Shown piece after piece: positions 1 through 8,131 of a stretch of DNA of 38,740 bases. A program made the position numbers and the translations under genes. Numbering within the stretch: position 1 is the first letter of the stretch; every line of letters begins with the position of its first letter. Origin of the DNA: an uncultured Faecalibacterium sp. (GTDB lineage: Bacteria; Bacillota; Clostridia; Oscillospirales; Ruminococcaceae); assembly GCA_934511465.1 (NCBI GenBank), contig CAKSWG010000018.1, forward strand, positions 1-38,740, given 5' to 3'. The notes beneath the pieces are model-generated. The model was not told where the DNA came from. It did no database searches and worked only from the letters and a program-made list of their open reading frames with translations.

Positions 1-38
1 TCAAGCAGTAACTTCTTTCGGATAACTGCAAAACGTAG

Positions 39-69
39 AGAGCCGGACCCTCGTGGCCCGGCTCTTTTT
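39..69 (+). terminator. Intrinsic terminator upstream of obgE
   Basis: An 8-bp perfect stem (AGAGCCGG, 39-46, with CCGGCTCT, 58-65) is followed by a run of T. It ends the transcription unit that enters from the left. The last codons of that gene may be visible as AAG-CAG-TAA at 3-11; rpmA (ribosomal protein L27) commonly precedes obg, but 11 bases cannot prove it. Confidence 0.85.
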
Positions 70-92
70 GATGAAAAATAAGGAGGGGCTGT

Positions 93-1376
93 ATGGCAGC
101 ACAAACCAACTTTATCGACATCGCCACGATATGGCTCCACGCGGGCAAGGGCGGCGACGGTGCGGTGAGCTTTCACCGTGAAAAATTCGTGGCCGCTGGC
201 GGTCCGGACGGCGGCGATGGCGGCCGCGGCGGCGACATTATTTTTGTGGTGGACGATCACCTGACTACCCTGATGGACTTCCGCTATAAGCGCAAGTATG
301 TGGCCCCGGAGGGCGGCAAGGGCGGCGCCAGCCTGTGCCACGGCAAAAACGCGGAGAACCTTGTCATCAAGGTGCCGCTGGGCACCGTCATCAAGGACGC
401 CGAGAGCGGCCTTGTCATTGCGGATCTGTCCGACCACACCCCTGTCACCATCGCAAAGGGCGGCCGCGGCGGTTACGGCAATGCGCATTTTGCCACGCCC
501 ACCCGCCAGATCCCCAAATTTGCAAAGCCCGGTATGCCCGGCGAGGACATTCAGGTGACGCTGGAGCTGAAACTGATCGCCGATGTGGGCCTGATCGGCT
601 TCCCCAATGTGGGCAAGTCCACCCTCATCTCCACCATCAGCGCAGCCAAGCCCAAGATCGCAAACTACCACTTCACCACGCTGGTGCCCACGCTGGGCGT
701 CGTATCCGTGGCAGAGGGCGCAAGCTTTGTCTGCGCCGATATCCCCGGCCTGATCGAGGGTGCCAGCGAGGGCATCGGTCTGGGCCACGACTTCCTGCGC
801 CATGTGGAGCGCTGCCGCCTGCTGCTGCATGTGGTGGACGTCTCCGGCAGCGAGTGCCGTGAGCCCATCGAGGATTTTGAAAAGATCAACGAGGAGCTGG
901 CAAAGTTCAGCCCTGTGCTGGCCGAGCGTCCGCAGATCGTCATTGGCAACAAGTGCGACTTGGCCACCGAGGAGCAGATCGAGGATTTCCGCAAGTATGT
1001 GGAGGGCAAGGGCCTGACCTTTGTGCCCATCTCTGCCGCCACCATGCAGGGCGTCAAGGAGCTGCCGGGCCTCGTGTACAACCGGCTGAAGGATATCCCG
1101 CCGGTGCCGGTGTTCGCGCCCGAATACAAAAAGCCCGAGCCCAAGGCCAATGACCGCGCGTTCGAGATCAAGCGCATGGAAGCCCATGTGTGGAGCGTGG
1201 AAGCGCCGTGGCTGGAGTATATTCTGGCCGGCAGCAATGTGGACGATTACGAGAGCTTGCAGTTCTTCCAGCGTCAGCTGGGTGACAGCGGCATTCTGGA
1301 TGCTCTGGTGGAAAAGGGCGTGCAGGAGAACGATACCATCCTCATTGGCGATTACCAGTTCGATTATATCTTCTAA
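93..1376 (+). CDS. obgE: GTPase Obg/CgtA, ribosome assembly
   Basis: Essential GTPase of the Obg family that binds the 50S precursor and links ribosome assembly to nucleotide state and stress. The 427-residue protein shows the full family layout: glycine-rich Obg fold at about 5-160 (many GGxGG turns), then a G domain with the P-loop GFPNVGKST (169-177), G3 DIPG (216-219) and G4 NKCD (286-289). A C-terminal OCT domain follows from about 350 and ends in the typical DYQFDYIF-like tail. The ATG at 93 follows AGGAGGGG (81-88) at normal spacing. A terminator lies just upstream, so its promoter must be very close or readthrough is used. It is followed by a palindromic repeat and then mrnC on the same strand. 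Confidence 0.98.
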   Translation: MAAQTNFIDIATIWLHAGKGGDGAVSFHREKFVAAGGPDGGDGGRGGDIIFVVDDHLTTLMDFRYKRKYVAPEGGKGGASLCHGKNAENLVIKVPLGTVIKDAESGLVIADLSDHTPVTIAKGGRGGYGNAHFATPTRQIPKFAKPGMPGEDIQVTLELKLIADVGLIGFPNVGKSTLISTISAAKPKIANYHFTTLVPTLGVVSVAEGASFVCADIPGLIEGASEGIGLGHDFLRHVERCRLLLHVVDVSGSECREPIEDFEKINEELAKFSPVLAERPQIVIGNKCDLATEEQIEDFRKYVEGKGLTFVPISAATMQGVKELPGLVYNRLKDIPPVPVFAPEYKKPEPKANDRAFEIKRMEAHVWSVEAPWLEYILAGSNVDDYESLQFFQRQLGDSGILDALVEKGVQENDTILIGDYQFDYIF

Positions 1377-1381
1377 AGAAG

Positions 1382-1512
1382 AACCCTCTCCGTCAGCGCT
1401 GTCGCGCTGCCACCTCTCCCGAAGGGCGAGGTTTCACGCATCTAAAAAGTACGTGTAATAAAAGCTCCCCCTTTCGGGGGAGCTGGCGAGCGGATGCGAG
1501 TCTGAGAGGGTT
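1382..1512. repeat. Palindromic intergenic repeat element, ~131 bp
   Basis: The block is bounded by perfect inverted ends AACCCTCTC (1382-1390) and GAGAGGGTT (1504-1512). Inside are two further hairpins: CCTCTCCCGAAGGGCGAGG on the left and AGCTCCCCC-TTTC-GGGGGAGCT on the right (near 1468-1488). It fills almost the whole obgE-mrnC gap and has no coding capacity. It resembles the dispersed non-coding palindromic (REP/MITE-like) elements common in Faecalibacterium-type genomes. No second full copy occurs in this window, so dispersal is inferred. Confidence 0.6.
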
Positions 1513-1523
1513 GGAGAATATTT

Positions 1524-1928
1524 ATGAACGAATCGGAAAAGATCGACCCGCGGGAGCTTAGCCCCTTGGCGCTGGCCTTCGTGGGCGACAGTGTGCTGGA
1601 ACTGCTGGTGCGTCAGCGTCTGGTGGAGCATCACCGCCTGTCTGCCGGAAAGCTCAACGCAGAAAAGGTCAAGTACGTCTCGGCCCGGGCACAGTTCCGG
1701 GAACAGCAGCTGCTGGAACCGCTGTTCACCGAGGACGAACTGGCCGTGTTCAAGCGGGGCCGCAACGCCAGCAAGGCCAGTGTGGCAAAGCATGCATCGC
1801 CGGAGGAATACCGTGCCTCCACCGGCTTTGAGTGCCTGCTGGGCTGGCTGTATCTGAACGGTCAGCTGAGCCGTGTGCACGAGCTGTTTGATACGCTGTG
1901 GCAGCAGTTCGACCCCAACGAACGATAA
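1524..1928 (+). CDS. mrnC: Mini-ribonuclease III
   Basis: Dimeric RNase III-type nuclease lacking the dsRNA-binding domain; in Bacillus subtilis MrnC trims 23S rRNA precursors. The 134-residue length is normal for the family. The catalytic signature is visible as FVGDSVLELLVRQ (19-31, catalytic Asp22). A C-terminal helix block (YRASTGFECLLGWLYL, about 95-110) carries the second acidic residue and the typical 'xSTxFExLxGxLYL' pattern. The start is set by GGAG at 1513-1516, which lies directly after the palindromic repeat, so the repeat becomes the mrnC 5' leader if transcription continues from obgE. In many Firmicutes mrnC sits beside cysS; here it is next to obgE. Confidence 0.93.
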   Translation: MNESEKIDPRELSPLALAFVGDSVLELLVRQRLVEHHRLSAGKLNAEKVKYVSARAQFREQQLLEPLFTEDELAVFKRGRNASKASVAKHASPEEYRASTGFECLLGWLYLNGQLSRVHELFDTLWQQFDPNER

Positions 1929-1935
1929 AAATGCG

Positions 1936-1987
1936 AAAGCCCGCTGCTTTCCGCACTGGAAAACAGTGCCGGAGGGCAGCGGGCTTT
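1936..1987. terminator. Bidirectional terminator between mrnC and the Asn-rich gene
   Basis: Perfect 12-bp outer stem AAAGCCCGCTGC (1936-1947) / GCAGCGGGCTTT (1976-1987), with an inner stem GCACTG (1953-1958) / CAGTGC (1964-1969). On the minus strand it is followed by CGCATTTTTA, so it best serves the minus-strand gene at 2046-2252. For mrnC the T run is short. Confidence 0.75.
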
Positions 1988-2045
1988 GCGGTTTGAGAAA
2001 GGTCAAGCTCTCACGCCTGTGGTCCGTCAGGCGCGCAGGGCAGCG

Positions 2046-2252
2046 TCAGCGGCTGTTTTTTGCGTTGCTGGAACGGCTGTTCGTGGAGTTTTTGGCGCTT
2101 TCGTCATCAGCACCCTTGGTGTACTGGTTGGGGTGCTTATGCTCGTTGGTGGCGCTGTTGGAGGTCTGATTGCTGGTGCGGTTGGAAGTCTGGTTGGACG
2201 TACGGTTCGAGGTCTGATTCTTGCAGTTATTGCTGCGGTTTTCGGTTGCCAT
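2046..2252 (-). CDS. Small Asn/Ser/Thr tetrapeptide-repeat protein
   Basis: A 68-residue protein of unknown function. After MATENRSNNCKNQ it runs through a period-4 repeat (TSNR/TSNQ alternating, about residues 14-32), then a polar tail rich in N, S and K. It has no hydrophobic segment, signal peptide or cysteine pair. It is accepted as real because AAAGGAG sits 10 nt before the ATG on the minus strand and a minus-strand terminator follows (1936-1987). The opposite frame (1986-2261) reads as a Gly/Val-rich hydrophobic peptide and is a shadow of the repeat. Similar short Asn-rich proteins occur as hypotheticals in gut Clostridia; I know of no function. Confidence 0.7.
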   Translation of the reverse strand: MATENRSNNCKNQTSNRTSNQTSNRTSNQTSNSATNEHKHPNQYTKGADDESAKNSTNSRSSNAKNSR

Positions 2253-2357
2253 AGTGAATGATCTCCTTTCGGTTTTCCGTGCGGGGCGGTGTGCCCCTCA
2301 CAAGACCTAGTTTGGCCGCAGACGGCGGCTTTATACATCCCACAGGAGGATTGCAGA

Positions 2358-3896
2358 ATGCCTACAGAATATTTTGAGCAGCGGGAGCGCGCCCTGCTGG
2401 GGGACCGGTTCGACGCACTGTATGCGGCCCCGCAGGAGACGGCTGAGCGCGGCGTGACCGTCTCGGCCCTGCGCACCACGCCGGAGCAGTTCGCCGCAAA
2501 GGCAGATTTTCCGCTGGAAGCATCGCCCTTCTGCAAGGCGGCATTTGTGGTGCACCAGCCGGATTTCAAGCCCGGACGGCATCCGTACCACCATGCGGGC
2601 GTGTTCTACTCGCAGGAGCCGTCGGCGTCCTCGGCGGCGCCGCTGCTGGGCGTGCAGCCCGGGATGCGGGTGTTGGACATGTGCGCCGCGCCCGGCGGCA
2701 AAAGCAGCCAGCTGGCGGCGGCACTGCAAGGGCGCGGTGTGTTGGTGAGCAACGAATATGTTGCAGCCCGTGCTGACATCCTGAAAAGCAACCTCGAGCG
2801 CATGGGCGTGCCCAATGCGGTGGTGCTCAATGAGACGCCTGCCCGCATTGCGGACGCACTGCCGGAGTTTTTTGACCGCGTTCTGGTGGATGCACCCTGT
2901 TCCGGCGAGGGGATGTTCCGCAAGGAGCCGGTGGCCCGCATCCAGCACTGCGAAGCGCTGGTGAAGCAGTGTGCGGAGCTGGGCGCGGAAATTCTGGACT
3001 GTGCCGCCGCCGTGCTGGCCCCGGGCGGGCAGCTGGTGTATTCCACCTGCACCTTTGCGCCGGAAGAGGACGAAGGGCAGGTCGCCGCATTTTTGCAGCG
3101 CCACCCGGAGTTTGAACTGGCAGATGCACTGGGCAATGTGGATTATACATTTGGCAGTGAGGGCGAAGCCAACCGCACCGGCGGCCTGCCGCTGGAGGTA
3201 AGCAAGGTGCGCCGCATCTGGCCCTGTCAGGGCGGCGAGGGCCACTTTATGGCACGGCTGGTCAAGGCGGGCACGCCCCGCACTCTGCCCGCAGAAGGGC
3301 AGTACACCCCGGAAGAGCAGCTCTGGCTTGCCGCAGCGGAAGCCGCAGGCAAAAAAGCGCAGAGCCGCGGCGGCAAGCCTGCCAAGGGGCCGGACGCCCG
3401 CAGTGCCCGCCGTGAGAATGCCCGCGCCTGCCGCGAGGCGGTGCAGGGCGGTAAGCACAGCCGCGAAGCACAGGCAGGGGAGACAAGCCCTGCCCAGAGC
3501 CTTGCCGCGTGGCAGGCGTTTGCCAAAGCGTATTTCCCGGCGCTGGCCGCACGGCCCGCTGTGGTGCATGGCGGCGGTGTGCTGCTGCCGGTGCCTTTCC
3601 CGCAGACGAACCTGCATGTGCTGCGGGCGGGCGTGTTCGTGGGCAGCGTGCAGAAGGGCCGCTTTGTGCCGGAGCACCATCTGTTCACGGCATTTGGCGC
3701 GTTGTGCCAGAACTGCGAGCAGCTGACCCTCGCCGACCCGCGATGCGTGGAGTACCTCTCCGGCCGTGAGCTGGAGGCCCGCACTGCCATCGATGGCTGG
3801 TGCTGTGTGACGGTGGACGGCTGGCCGCTGGGCGGCGGCAAGGTGTCCGGCGGGCGGGTGAAAAACCACTACCCCAAGGCCCTGCGTCTGCTGTAA
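2358..3896 (+). CDS. NOL1/NOP2/Sun-family 16S rRNA m5C methyltransferase (RsmF-like)
   Basis: SAM-dependent RNA cytosine-C5 methyltransferase, 512 residues. The SAM motif CAAPGGKSS is at about 109-117. Both conserved cysteines are present: DAPCSGEGMFRK (Cys181, releases the product) and YSTCTFAPEE (Cys231, nucleophile). The C-terminal third ends with GGRVKNHYPKALRLL, typical of the RsmF-type accessory domain, after a low-complexity Ala/Arg/Gly linker (about 325-385). The ATG at 2358 is chosen over upstream starts because AGGAGGA (2344-2350) precedes it by 7 nt. It stands alone between the divergent Asn-rich gene and the yebC promoter. The target is probably 16S rRNA; the exact cytosine cannot be read from sequence. 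Confidence 0.92.
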   Translation: MPTEYFEQRERALLGDRFDALYAAPQETAERGVTVSALRTTPEQFAAKADFPLEASPFCKAAFVVHQPDFKPGRHPYHHAGVFYSQEPSASSAAPLLGVQPGMRVLDMCAAPGGKSSQLAAALQGRGVLVSNEYVAARADILKSNLERMGVPNAVVLNETPARIADALPEFFDRVLVDAPCSGEGMFRKEPVARIQHCEALVKQCAELGAEILDCAAAVLAPGGQLVYSTCTFAPEEDEGQVAAFLQRHPEFELADALGNVDYTFGSEGEANRTGGLPLEVSKVRRIWPCQGGEGHFMARLVKAGTPRTLPAEGQYTPEEQLWLAAAEAAGKKAQSRGGKPAKGPDARSARRENARACREAVQGGKHSREAQAGETSPAQSLAAWQAFAKAYFPALAARPAVVHGGGVLLPVPFPQTNLHVLRAGVFVGSVQKGRFVPEHHLFTAFGALCQNCEQLTLADPRCVEYLSGRELEARTAIDGWCCVTVDGWPLGGGKVSGGRVKNHYPKALRLL

Positions 3897-3953
3897 ACAG
3901 GCAGAAAAAGCGCATTTTCCCCCACGATCCGCCGAAAACCGGGCCGATAAGAC

Positions 3954-3982
3954 TTGAACGCTCTGCCCGGTTGTGCTACAAT
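3954..3982 (+). promoter_or_regulatory. yebC sigma-A promoter
   Basis: TTGAAC (3954-3959), 17-nt spacer, TACAAT (3977-3982), with an extended -10 TG at the expected place. It lies about 95 nt before the yebC ATG. Confidence 0.8.
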
Positions 3983-4077
3983 AATAGAGTTAGATTTTGT
4001 GTGCTGCCACAATGCGGGCGACCACAGCCCGTCTGCCCGCAGGCGGAGATTTGAGAATATACAGGAGGCTCTTTCCC

Positions 4078-4815
4078 ATGTCTGGACATAGCAAATGGAA
4101 CAATATTAAGCGCAAGAAGGAAAAGACCGACGGCGCAAAGGCGAAGGTCTTTACCAAGATCGGCCGCGAGATCAGCGTTGCCGTCCGTACCGGCGGCCCG
4201 AACCCCGCTTCCAACAGCAAGCTGGCTGACCTGATCGCCAAGGCAAAGCGCATGAGCGTGCCCAACGATAACATCCAGCGCATCATCAAGAAGGCTGAGG
4301 GCGGCGATAAGACCGAGTACGAAGCAATCACCTACGAAGGCTACGGCCCCGGCGGCGTTGCTGTTATGGTGGAGACCCTGACCGACAACCGCAACCGTAC
4401 CGCTGCCGATCTGCGTCACTACTTCGATAAGAATGGCGGCAATCTGGGTGCTATGGGCTGCGTGGGCTTCCTGTTCAGCCAGAAGGGTGTCATTGATATC
4501 TCTCTGGAAGATAAGGATGCCGACGAGGCTATGATGGATGCTCTGGATGCCGGTGCCGAGGACTTCGACGCCAGCGAGGATGCAGCTGAGATCACCACCG
4601 ATCCCGAGAACTACTCTGCCGTGGTCAAGGCCATGGAGGAGAAGGGCTACGAGATCCTGTCCGACGATCTGGCTATGGTGCCCATGACCACCACCCGCCT
4701 GACCGACCCCGATCAGCTGAAGCTGATGGGCAAGCTGCTGGATGCGCTGGAAGACAATGATGACGTCCAGAATGTCTGGCACAGTCTGGAGAACGAAGAG
4801 GATCTGCCGGAATAA
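4078..4815 (+). CDS. yebC: YebC/PmpR family (TACO1-like) regulatory protein
   Basis: A 245-residue member of the YebC/PmpR/TACO1 family. It is annotated historically as a transcriptional regulator and more recently linked to translation of difficult (proline-rich) stretches. It begins with the diagnostic MSGHSKWNNIKRKK and contains the family's ANVPKDNI-like helix (MSVPNDNIQRIIKK), the YEGYGPGGVAVMVE segment and an acidic C-terminal half. The start is fixed by GGAGG (4064-4068). The gene is monocistronic, with its own promoter at 3954-3982 and a strong terminator right after it. Nothing in the sequence identifies specific targets. Confidence 0.97.
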   Translation: MSGHSKWNNIKRKKEKTDGAKAKVFTKIGREISVAVRTGGPNPASNSKLADLIAKAKRMSVPNDNIQRIIKKAEGGDKTEYEAITYEGYGPGGVAVMVETLTDNRNRTAADLRHYFDKNGGNLGAMGCVGFLFSQKGVIDISLEDKDADEAMMDALDAGAEDFDASEDAAEITTDPENYSAVVKAMEEKGYEILSDDLAMVPMTTTRLTDPDQLKLMGKLLDALEDNDDVQNVWHSLENEEDLPE

Positions 4816-4853
4816 GCATCCGCAAGGCTCTTTGCTCCTGAAATAAGACGTTT

Positions 4854-4897
4854 AAAAGCCGCTTTTTGTGCTGTTTAGCACGAAAGGCGGCTTTTTT
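4854..4897 (+). terminator. yebC terminator
   Basis: Long nearly perfect hairpin: AAAAGCCGC (4854-4862) pairs with GCGGCTTTT, and GTGCT/AGCAC forms the top of the stem. It ends in six T (4892-4897). Confidence 0.95.
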
Positions 4898-4943
4898 GTG
4901 CTGCGTTGCGGAATGAAGATCGGCCCGATATCTTCGCTGAGCA

Positions 4944-4981
4944 ATAAAAATCCCCCGCTGGCAAGGCATACCGGCGGGGGA
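4944..4981 (-). terminator. galT terminator
   Basis: Read on the minus strand, TCCCCCGCCGG pairs with CCAGCGGGGGA (4972-4981 with 4951-4960) and is followed by TTTTTATT. It lies about 28 nt beyond the galT stop and faces the yebC terminator. Confidence 0.9.
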
Positions 4982-5008
4982 AAGGGGGAGAGCGATTATC
5001 TTAAAAGA

Positions 5009-6508
5009 TCATTGCACGCTTGCGAGGAACCGCACAAAGCCTGCACGGCCAGCCTCGTCCAGCTTGTAGACGCCGGCGTCGGCGAGAACCTCGGCGAACA
5101 CCTGACCGATCTCATCCTGCAGGATGGGGTGCACATTGTCGGCGCTGAGTTCAGGGTGACGGGCAAGGATGTCCTCGGCCCACTCGGCATGCTTCTGCAG
5201 CTCTTCAGGGTACTGGGCTGCAGGTGTGCGGGAGACCAGCACATCGGCAAGCTCAGCCATTTCCTTTTTCAGGCGGCTGGGCAGCACGGCAAGGCCCATG
5301 ACCTCGATCAGGCCAATGTTCTCCTTTTTGATGTGGTGTAGCTTTGCATGAGGGTGGAACACGCCCAACGGATGTTCCGGGGTGGTGATGTTGTTGCGCA
5401 GCACCAGATCCAGCTGGTATCTGCCGTCCCGCATCCGGGCAATGGGGGTGATGGTGTTGTGGGGTTCGCCGTCCGTCTCGGCAAAGACAAAACAGCTCTC
5501 GTCAGAGTAGCCGCGCCATGCCGTCAGGATCTTGTCCGCCAGCTCCACAAGGCGGCTGTCGTCCTCACTTGTCAGGCGGATGCAGCTCATGGGCCAGTGC
5601 ACGATACCGGCATCTACGTCCTCAAAACCGGGGAACACCCACTTCTTTTCAATGGGAGCCTTGGCCATGGCAAACTCGTAATGACCGCCCTGAAAATGAT
5701 CGTGGCTCAGGATGCTGCCGCCCACGATGGGCAGGTCGGCGTTGCTGCCCACGAAATAGTGGGGGAACAGGCCCACAAAGTCCAGCAGCTTGCGGAAGGT
5801 GGCACGCTCGATCTTCATGGGGGTGTGCTGGCTGTTGAACACGATGCAGTGCTCGTTGTAGTAAACGTAGGGGCTGTACTGCAAATTCCACGCACTGTCG
5901 TTGATGGTAAGCGGGATGATGCGGTGGTTCTCGCGGGCAGGGTGGTTCATGCGGCCCGCATAGCCCTCGTTTTCGGCGCAGAGCTGGCACTTGGGGTACG
6001 CGCTCTGGGGGGCCAGCTTTGCAGCGGCAATGGCCTTGGGGTCCTTTTCCGGCTTGGAAAGGTTGATGGTGATATCCAGATCGCCGTAGGGAGTCTTGGT
6101 GACCCATTTCAGGTCGCGCTTGATGCGGTAGCGGCGGATGTAATCGGTGTCCTGACTGAACTTGTAGAACCAGTCGGTAGCGGCCTGCGGGCCATCGTTC
6201 TCGTAGCGCTCCTCAAAGTTGGCGCGCACGATGCTGGGGCGCGGGGTCAAAACGCCCATGAGCTTTGTGTCAAACAGGTCGCGGGCGGTGGAGTTATCGG
6301 CGCACACACCGCGGGCAACGGCATCGTCCACCAGCGTTTTGAGGATGCTTTCCAGATCGGTGTAGCACACTTCACCCTCGGGCGCGGTGAAGTCGTCCAG
6401 CTGCATGGTCATGAGCAGTTGGTTGCGGATGTAGATTTCGTCATCGGGCAGGATGAGCCCGGTGTCCAGCCCGTAGTTCACGAGCTGCTGGATGGCAGTA
6501 GAGATCAC
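5009..6508 (-). CDS. galT: UDP-glucose-hexose-1-phosphate uridylyltransferase (class II GalT)
   Basis: Leloir enzyme transferring UMP between UDP-glucose and galactose-1-phosphate. The 499-residue length and the N-terminal helical extension are those of the Firmicute class II GalT family rather than the ~350-residue E. coli type. The active-site segment SILSHDHFQGGHYEF is at about 265-279, with the HxH histidines at 269 and 271. A CxxC pair is at 174/177. It starts with GTG at 6508. The GTGA there also contains the galK stop, so the genes overlap by 4 nt and are probably translationally coupled. A terminator follows. No galE or galactose transporter lies beside it in this window. Confidence 0.96.
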   Translation of the reverse strand: MISTAIQQLVNYGLDTGLILPDDEIYIRNQLLMTMQLDDFTAPEGEVCYTDLESILKTLVDDAVARGVCADNSTARDLFDTKLMGVLTPRPSIVRANFEERYENDGPQAATDWFYKFSQDTDYIRRYRIKRDLKWVTKTPYGDLDITINLSKPEKDPKAIAAAKLAPQSAYPKCQLCAENEGYAGRMNHPARENHRIIPLTINDSAWNLQYSPYVYYNEHCIVFNSQHTPMKIERATFRKLLDFVGLFPHYFVGSNADLPIVGGSILSHDHFQGGHYEFAMAKAPIEKKWVFPGFEDVDAGIVHWPMSCIRLTSEDDSRLVELADKILTAWRGYSDESCFVFAETDGEPHNTITPIARMRDGRYQLDLVLRNNITTPEHPLGVFHPHAKLHHIKKENIGLIEVMGLAVLPSRLKKEMAELADVLVSRTPAAQYPEELQKHAEWAEDILARHPELSADNVHPILQDEIGQVFAEVLADAGVYKLDEAGRAGFVRFLASVQ

Positions 6509-7791
6509 AGCACGGCGCCTCCTTCCGGGCGGATGCTCAGCACATGGCAGCGGCCCTCGCCGAGGATGGCTTCCATGTGGGCCTTGAAGTCGGCCAGCAT
6601 TTCCACCGGCACAAAGGCCTGCGCGGTGCCGGCAAAACCGCCGCCGTGTACACGCACAGCACCCTTGCCGTTCAGGTAATGCTTGGCGGCAGCGATGGTC
6701 ACGCCCATTTCCTGATGCTCTTTGTACCCGGCGGGAATGACGTTTTGCAGGTATTCCCAGCTGCTGTCACCGGACTCGGTGACGAGGGAGAGGAAGGTTT
6801 CAAAATCGCCTGCACGCAGAGCAGCCACCTGCTTTGCCACGCGGTCGTTGTCGGCGTAGACGTGGAAGGCACGAAGCACCGCGCGGTCGCCGCACTGTTT
6901 GCGGCACTCCGGCAGCTTTGCAAGGAAGGCGTCAAAGGGCACATCCCGCAGCACCTCGCCGCCGCACACAGCGGCCACGGCGCGGCACTCGGCAGGCACA
7001 GCGGCGTATTCGTCGGTCAGGTCGGCGTGGTCGGCGCAGGAGTCCAGAATGCACAGCGCAAGGCCTGCCTTGGAGAAATCCACCTGCACCGGCTCCACAT
7101 CCGGGTGGGCAGGGTCGGCAAAATCGATGGTGATGATGTTGCCCACGCTGGAAGCCATCTGGTCCATCAGGCCGCAGGGCTTGCCAAAGTAGACGTTCTC
7201 GGCCCACTGACCGATCTGCGCGATCTCGATGGGGGAGACCTTTTCCGCCATAAAGCAGTCGTTCAGAATGACGCCGATCAATACCTCAAAGGCGGCAGAG
7301 GACGAAACGCCGCTGCCCTTGGGCACATTGGAGGCAATGTACACATCGAGACCCTCCAGCTTTGCGCCGCGCTGACGGAAGGCTTCGCATTCGCCGCGCA
7401 GCAGGGAGATGGTGGTGTTTTCCTCCTCCTTGCGGGCGGCAAGGTCGGCAAGATCGATCACGCACAGGTCGTAGCCCTCGCTCTGCACGCGCAGCTGGTT
7501 CAGGCCGTTGGGGGCAGCGGCGGCGATCATATCAATGTTCACGCTGCCGGCCAGCACGCGGCCATGCTGGTGGTCGGTGTGGTTGCCGCCGATCTCGGTG
7601 CGGCCCGGGGCGCTGTAAAGGCCGGCCTCGGCATGGGCACCGAAGGTGGCTTCCAGCCCGTCCAGAACAGCCTCGTAACGGGCGGCCTGCACGGGCGTTT
7701 CTTCCGGCTTGCAGCAGTAAAGAGCGGCCAGACGCGCAGCATGGGTGCCGCCGGCAAGCTCCTGCTTCCATGTGGAAACGGATTTCATCAT
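6505..7791 (-). CDS. galK: Galactokinase (GHMP kinase), gal operon copy
   Basis: Phosphorylates galactose to galactose-1-phosphate, feeding the overlapping downstream galT. The 428-residue protein has the substrate-site motif GRTEIGGNHTDHQ (63-75; Asn replaces the Glu of the E. coli-type GEHTD motif), the ATP motif PKGSGVSSSAAFE (157-169) and the catalytic Asp in GLMDQ (Asp210). The C-terminal GGGFAGT GHMP motif is present. Two ATGs are in tandem (7791 and 7788); the first lies 9 nt after AAAGGAGG (7801-7809) and is preferred. The leader contains a strong GC hairpin (7828-7857). A divergent paralogue is encoded at 25490-26782. Confidence 0.95.
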   Translation of the reverse strand: MMKSVSTWKQELAGGTHAARLAALYCCKPEETPVQAARYEAVLDGLEATFGAHAEAGLYSAPGRTEIGGNHTDHQHGRVLAGSVNIDMIAAAAPNGLNQLRVQSEGYDLCVIDLADLAARKEEENTTISLLRGECEAFRQRGAKLEGLDVYIASNVPKGSGVSSSAAFEVLIGVILNDCFMAEKVSPIEIAQIGQWAENVYFGKPCGLMDQMASSVGNIITIDFADPAHPDVEPVQVDFSKAGLALCILDSCADHADLTDEYAAVPAECRAVAAVCGGEVLRDVPFDAFLAKLPECRKQCGDRAVLRAFHVYADNDRVAKQVAALRAGDFETFLSLVTESGDSSWEYLQNVIPAGYKEHQEMGVTIAAAKHYLNGKGAVRVHGGGFAGTAQAFVPVEMLADFKAHMEAILGEGRCHVLSIRPEGGAVL

Positions 7792-8084
7792 AGGAAGGAT
7801 CCTCCTTTTGAGCGGGTTGAAACTGCGGTGCGGGGCCGCATACAGGACGCCCCGCACACTTCTGACCTTATAATATAAAATCCAAGCACAAAAAACCATG
7901 TGTTATTGTTGCATTTGAATGAAAAGTTGCAAAAAGCCTGAAATGGATGCGCAGAGCAGGAATGGACGATTGAAATAAAATCAAGTGTGAAACGGAAAAA
8001 TCATTGGGCAAAACGCCCGCGAATCCCGCGTTTTGCGCAAGACAGACAAATGCTGCGCAGCATGGAGATTTGCACTTTGGAAAA
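7792..8084. other. Intergenic region upstream of galK, with leader hairpin
   Basis: No gene is seen here. Near the galK start (minus strand) GTGCGGGGC and GCCCCGCAC (7828-7836 with 7849-7857) form a perfect 9-bp stem with a 12-nt loop and no T tract, so it is a leader structure and not a terminator. Upstream, around 7868-7880, the minus strand reads TTTTATATTATAA, a plausible -10 region, but no -35 box at good spacing is convincing. Confidence 0.45.
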
Positions 8085-8119
8085 CAAAAACGGAGAAAAG
8101 CCCGCAGGCGCTTCTCCGT
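8085..8119 (-). terminator. Terminator of the XpaC-like gene
   Basis: Minus strand: ACGGAGAA (8112-8119) pairs with TTCTCCGT (8090-8097) around a GC-rich loop, followed by TTTTTG. It lies just past the stop at 8132. Confidence 0.85.
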
Positions 8120-8131
8120 ATCAAAAAAATG

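Noticed and set aside
1986..2261. Gly/Val-rich hydrophobic plus-strand frame
   Set aside because: It is the reverse reading of the TSNR/TSNQ repeat; the minus strand has the proper Shine-Dalgarno and terminator.
2331..3869. 512-codon open frame on the minus strand over the rRNA methyltransferase
   Set aside because: Pure shadow of a high-GC gene; no start signal and no recognisable domain.
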